Positions 15,021 to 17,255 of a DNA stretch of 17,255 nt are shown piece by piece. The notes below the pieces were generated by a model. That model saw only the letters and a list, made by a program, of their open reading frames with translations. It did no database searches and was not told the DNA's origin. The DNA lies in the NCBI GenBank assembly GCA_035759585.1, contig DASTUP010000138.1:1-17255 (forward strand), in the 5' to 3' direction. Within the stretch, counting starts at the first letter, position 1, and every line of letters starts with the position of its first letter. Made by a program: the position numbers and the translations under genes. The DNA is from CAMLLJ01 sp035759585. GTDB lineage: Bacteria; Gemmatimonadota; Gemmatimonadetes; Gemmatimonadales; GWC2-71-9.

Positions 15021-16633
15021 ACGCCGCTGCCCGCGCCATCCGGTCGTGGGACGGCATCGAGTCCCGATGGTCCCTGCATGCCCTGCTCCTCGCACCGTTA
15101 GCGCTCGTCATCGGCGTCGTCGCATATCCGAACATCCAGCTCGACACGATGCCGATGTCCGGCGCGATCGCCATGCTCGGCATTGCGAGCGGACTGGTCG
15201 TGCTGAGCGGCCGCCCACGCCTGTTCATCCTCCTGCCGCTGGTCGCGACCTACCTTCCGTCGCGGCAAGCCGGATTTGCCGCGTACCTGCTGGCGCTGGC
15301 GTACTTCGTCGCGGAGTACGGGGGAAGGCGGCTCACCCGCCGGCTCGATGGCTTCGATTTCACGCTGCTCGCCGTGCTGGTCTGGATCACGGCGAGCTGG
15401 CTCGTCAACATGGGGGAGCAGACCGATCCCTGGTCGCTGCCGGTCTTCCTCCTGACGTTCCTCTCGCCCTGGCTGCTGCTGTTCGTCGCGCGGGCTGCAC
15501 CCTGGCAGCGTGCCGAGCTCCATGTGATCGCGGGTGTCTGGCTTGCGCTGAGCGCCTCGCAGCTCGCCCCGATCTTTCTCAAGCCGCTCGCCGTTCGTGA
15601 GCTCGGCGCCTACCTCGTGCCTTTCGACCTCTTCACGATCTTCGGCGCCGATCTCCTGACCGCCATCGGCCTCACGAACGCTCTCGACCTCACCTTCGGC
15701 ACGACGCCGAGCGCGCACCATCTCGGCACGGCGCTGCTGCTCACCATCGTGTTCCTCCTCGCGCTCGCCACGGCACTCTCGCGGGTAAGGCTCGTCCCGC
15801 TCATCCTCGTGATGACGTTCGCGTTCCTGATGACGGACTCGAAGCACGTCATCCTGGCGGCGCTGCCGGCCGGAATGCTCTTTGCGGCGCTGGTCTTCTG
15901 GCCCAGGCTCGCCCCGCGTAACCAGCAGCGGGCCCGCATCGTGCTGCTGGTCCTCGCGCTCGTCGGCGGGCCGCTCGTGGCTGCGCGCACGGTGGACTTC
16001 GTGGTGAACGGAGTCTGGCGGCCCTACTTCGCGCTGGCGACGCTGAATCCGAAACTGCAGCTCTACATGCGCTCGGTGGAGCTGCTCGGCAGGAACAACC
16101 TCCAGACGTGGATCGGACATGGGCCGGGAAGCTACGCGACTCGCGCTGCGACCATCCGCGCGACGGACGTGCTCTACAAGGAGGAGCAGGAGCTCCCTTC
16201 GTTCATTCCGCCACACACCGGCCGCGCGTACCGCTCGGTGGCGTACGATCTCTACACGACCGAGTTCGTCGATGCGATCCGGTTCCAGAGCGGCGTGCTG
16301 ACGAGCCCCTTCAGCAGCCTCGTGGGCATCGTGGCCGAGTTCGGAATTCTTGGGACGCTCGTGCTGGGAGGGATGCTCGGCATGGTGGTGCGAGCCGGGA
16401 TGATGGCATGGCGGCGATCGGACGCGGATCCGCCACTCCGCGCGGCGGGGGCGACGGCTGCGTTCGCGATTCCGTTTCTCGTGGTGCTCGGCTGCTTCGA
16501 CAGTTACTTCGAGCAGCCGGACGTGACGGCACCGATGATGATCGCGGGCGTGATCGCCATGGCCGTGCTCGACCGGCGCCCGGCCCGGAAACCCGGAGCC
16601 GAGTCGGTTCCCGAAATTTCAGCCGTCGGATAG
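14996..16633 (+). CDS. Polytopic membrane protein, Wzy polymerase / O-antigen ligase-like
   Basis: Predicted inner-membrane polysaccharide polymerase (Wzy) or ligase (WaaL-like), 545 residues with about 12-14 hydrophobic segments. Groups lie near 28-71, 76-108, 121-138, 148-191, 206-222, 241-302, 313-330, 440-466 and 485-525. A long hydrophilic loop (about 331-440) between late membrane segments carries WIGHGPGSYATRA (372-384), the glycine-rich pattern seen in this superfamily's periplasmic loop. Sequence identity in these families is low, so the call rests on topology, the loop motif and location. Polymerase is favoured because a Wzz-like gene is next door. ATG 14996 lies inside the preceding gene. 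An in-frame TTG at 15017, overlapping that gene's stop, is an alternative that removes seven residues. It is last in the operon, with its stop five bases from the converging Wzz-like gene. The substrate is unknown. Confidence 0.78.
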   Translation: MAAREPGLNAAARAIRSWDGIESRWSLHALLLAPLALVIGVVAYPNIQLDTMPMSGAIAMLGIASGLVVLSGRPRLFILLPLVATYLPSRQAGFAAYLLALAYFVAEYGGRRLTRRLDGFDFTLLAVLVWITASWLVNMGEQTDPWSLPVFLLTFLSPWLLLFVARAAPWQRAELHVIAGVWLALSASQLAPIFLKPLAVRELGAYLVPFDLFTIFGADLLTAIGLTNALDLTFGTTPSAHHLGTALLLTIVFLLALATALSRVRLVPLILVMTFAFLMTDSKHVILAALPAGMLFAALVFWPRLAPRNQQRARIVLLVLALVGGPLVAARTVDFVVNGVWRPYFALATLNPKLQLYMRSVELLGRNNLQTWIGHGPGSYATRAATIRATDVLYKEEQELPSFIPPHTGRAYRSVAYDLYTTEFVDAIRFQSGVLTSPFSSLVGIVAEFGILGTLVLGGMLGMVVRAGMMAWRRSDADPPLRAAGATAAFAIPFLVVLGCFDSYFEQPDVTAPMMIAGVIAMAVLDRRPARKPGAESVPEISAVG

Positions 16634-16638
16634 CAGAA

Positions 16639-17255
16639 TCAGCGAGCGGGCGATGGGTTCCTGCGGAAAGCACGGCGGATCTCATCGAAGCCGGCCGGGT
16701 CGAGCGCCCGGGCGGAGCGGCTGCTCGCCTGCACGATGATGACGAGCACGGCGAGCGCGCCGCCGAGGATTCCCCCGATGAGCGTCATTCGCGTGCGGCG
16801 GGGGAACTCACGATAGATCGGCGCCGTCGGACGCTGGACGAGGGTGAAGACCGGTGTGTCGCGCACCTCGTCGATTGCGGCCTCCTGGAGCTCCTGGGCG
16901 AGCCGGCCGTACGTGTCGTTCGCAATATCGATGCGGCGCTGCAGCTGTTGCCGGCGGAAGTCGAGGCGGGGAATGTCCAGGCCGCCGCGGTTCGATTCGA
17001 GGAACGAGCGCATGGCCGCCTCGGCGCTGTTCAGCTCACCGCGGGCGCGGGCCAGCTCCCGCTCGGCGAACTCGCGGCGCTCGGATGCCGAGCTGCGCCG
17101 CGTCTCGAAGTTGAACCGTTCCAGGTGCTCGTAGAGCCGGTGCGCCACCGCGGCGGCAAGATCGGGATCCCGCAGCGAGACCTCGAGCGTGATCGTGCCG
17201 TTGCGATCGTTGGTCGAGGTGCCGATCGCCACGTCCTGCAGTTGCTCGACGCCGC
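16639..17255 (-). CDS. Wzz-like chain-length determinant, 5' part missing
   Basis: C-terminal part (204 residues) of a polysaccharide co-polymerase that controls chain length together with Wzy at the inner membrane. The frame is open through the right edge of the window. An internal GTG at 17232 is not the start, since the preceding codons read GVEQLQD in the same frame. Visible are the end of the periplasmic alpha/beta domain (NGTITLEVSLRDPDLAAA), then a long charged helical, probably coiled-coil stretch with many Arg/Glu (from ETRRSSASERREFAE to IANDTYGRLAQEL). A proline-containing segment follows (VFTLVQRPTAPIYREFP), before a single membrane segment (LIGGILGGALAVLVIIV) as in the Wzz/GNVR families. 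The cytoplasmic tail is only about 30 residues, so no tyrosine autokinase domain is fused at this end. It converges on the Wzy-like gene with five bases between stops. Confidence 0.85.
   Translation of the reverse strand, partial: GVEQLQDVAIGTSTNDRNGTITLEVSLRDPDLAAAVAHRLYEHLERFNFETRRSSASERREFAERELARARGELNSAEAAMRSFLESNRGGLDIPRLDFRRQQLQRRIDIANDTYGRLAQELQEAAIDEVRDTPVFTLVQRPTAPIYREFPRRTRMTLIGGILGGALAVLVIIVQASSRSARALDPAGFDEIRRAFRRNPSPAR

Noticed and set aside
15098..16216. A 372-codon open frame antisense to the membrane-protein gene
   Set aside because: The product is dominated by Arg, Glu, Asp and Gln, the mirror of hydrophobic membrane codons on the + strand, and resembles no protein family.
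1..17255. CRISPR arrays, tRNA or rRNA genes, insertion sequences, toxin-antitoxin or defence genes
   Set aside because: No regularly spaced repeats, cloverleaf-like sequence, transposase motifs or terminal inverted repeats were seen, and the coding space is already filled by recognisable genes.

Overview
The window looks like part of a surface-polysaccharide (capsule, exopolysaccharide or O-antigen) biosynthesis locus in a GC-rich Gram-negative-type bacterium. The left edge holds an unrelated housekeeping gene, the ribosome-associated GTPase hflX. The composition (roughly two-thirds G+C by eye), the very long multi-SLBB export protein, the many 3-7 residue gene overlaps or abutments and the frequent GTG/TTG starts would fit Gemmatimonadota. 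That phylum assignment is an inference from general character, not from a marker gene. No tRNA, rRNA, CRISPR array, insertion sequence or phage gene was seen, and no gene-free stretch exceeds 160 bases.

Layout, left to right: (1) hflX, 3' part only, + strand, 1-1140. (2) A minus-strand pair, 3' ends to the left: a GT4 glycosyltransferase (3725-4852) followed by a large outer-membrane export protein with six SLBB-like units (1152-3692). (3) After a 157-base divergent gap, a + strand GT4 glycosyltransferase (5010-6098) and a polyprenyl-phosphate sugar-1-phosphate transferase (6198-7799). The latter has its own promoter-like and operator-like leader and a TTG start. (4) A minus-strand GT4 glycosyltransferase (7777-9021) whose 3' end overlaps the sugar transferase. 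(5) A tightly packed + strand operon, 9149-16633: AsnB-like amidotransferase, short GT4 glycosyltransferase, WecB/WbpI-like UDP-sugar 2-epimerase, second AsnB-like amidotransferase, and a Wzy/WaaL-like polytopic membrane protein. (6) The 3' part of a Wzz-like chain-length determinant on the minus strand, running off the right edge.

How the parts fit together (inference from known Wzx/Wzy systems): the sugar-1-phosphate transferase loads the first sugar on undecaprenyl phosphate, and the four GT4 enzymes extend the repeat unit on the cytoplasmic face. The 2-epimerase supplies a ManNAc-type (or related) nucleotide sugar. The two amidotransferases probably convert carboxylates, such as uronic acids, to amides. 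The Wzy-like protein polymerises in the periplasm, the Wzz-like protein sets chain length, and the SLBB protein forms the outer-membrane exit. No Wzx flippase, ABC exporter or tyrosine autokinase is visible here, so the locus is not complete in this window.

The most notable points are: two different AsnB-type amidotransferases in one operon, one with an altered PP-loop; a GT4 enzyme whose EX7E motif has lost its second glutamate; a six-SLBB export protein without a lipobox; and a perfect inverted repeat right after a -10-like box ahead of the initiating transferase. I did not find a clearly new class of system.
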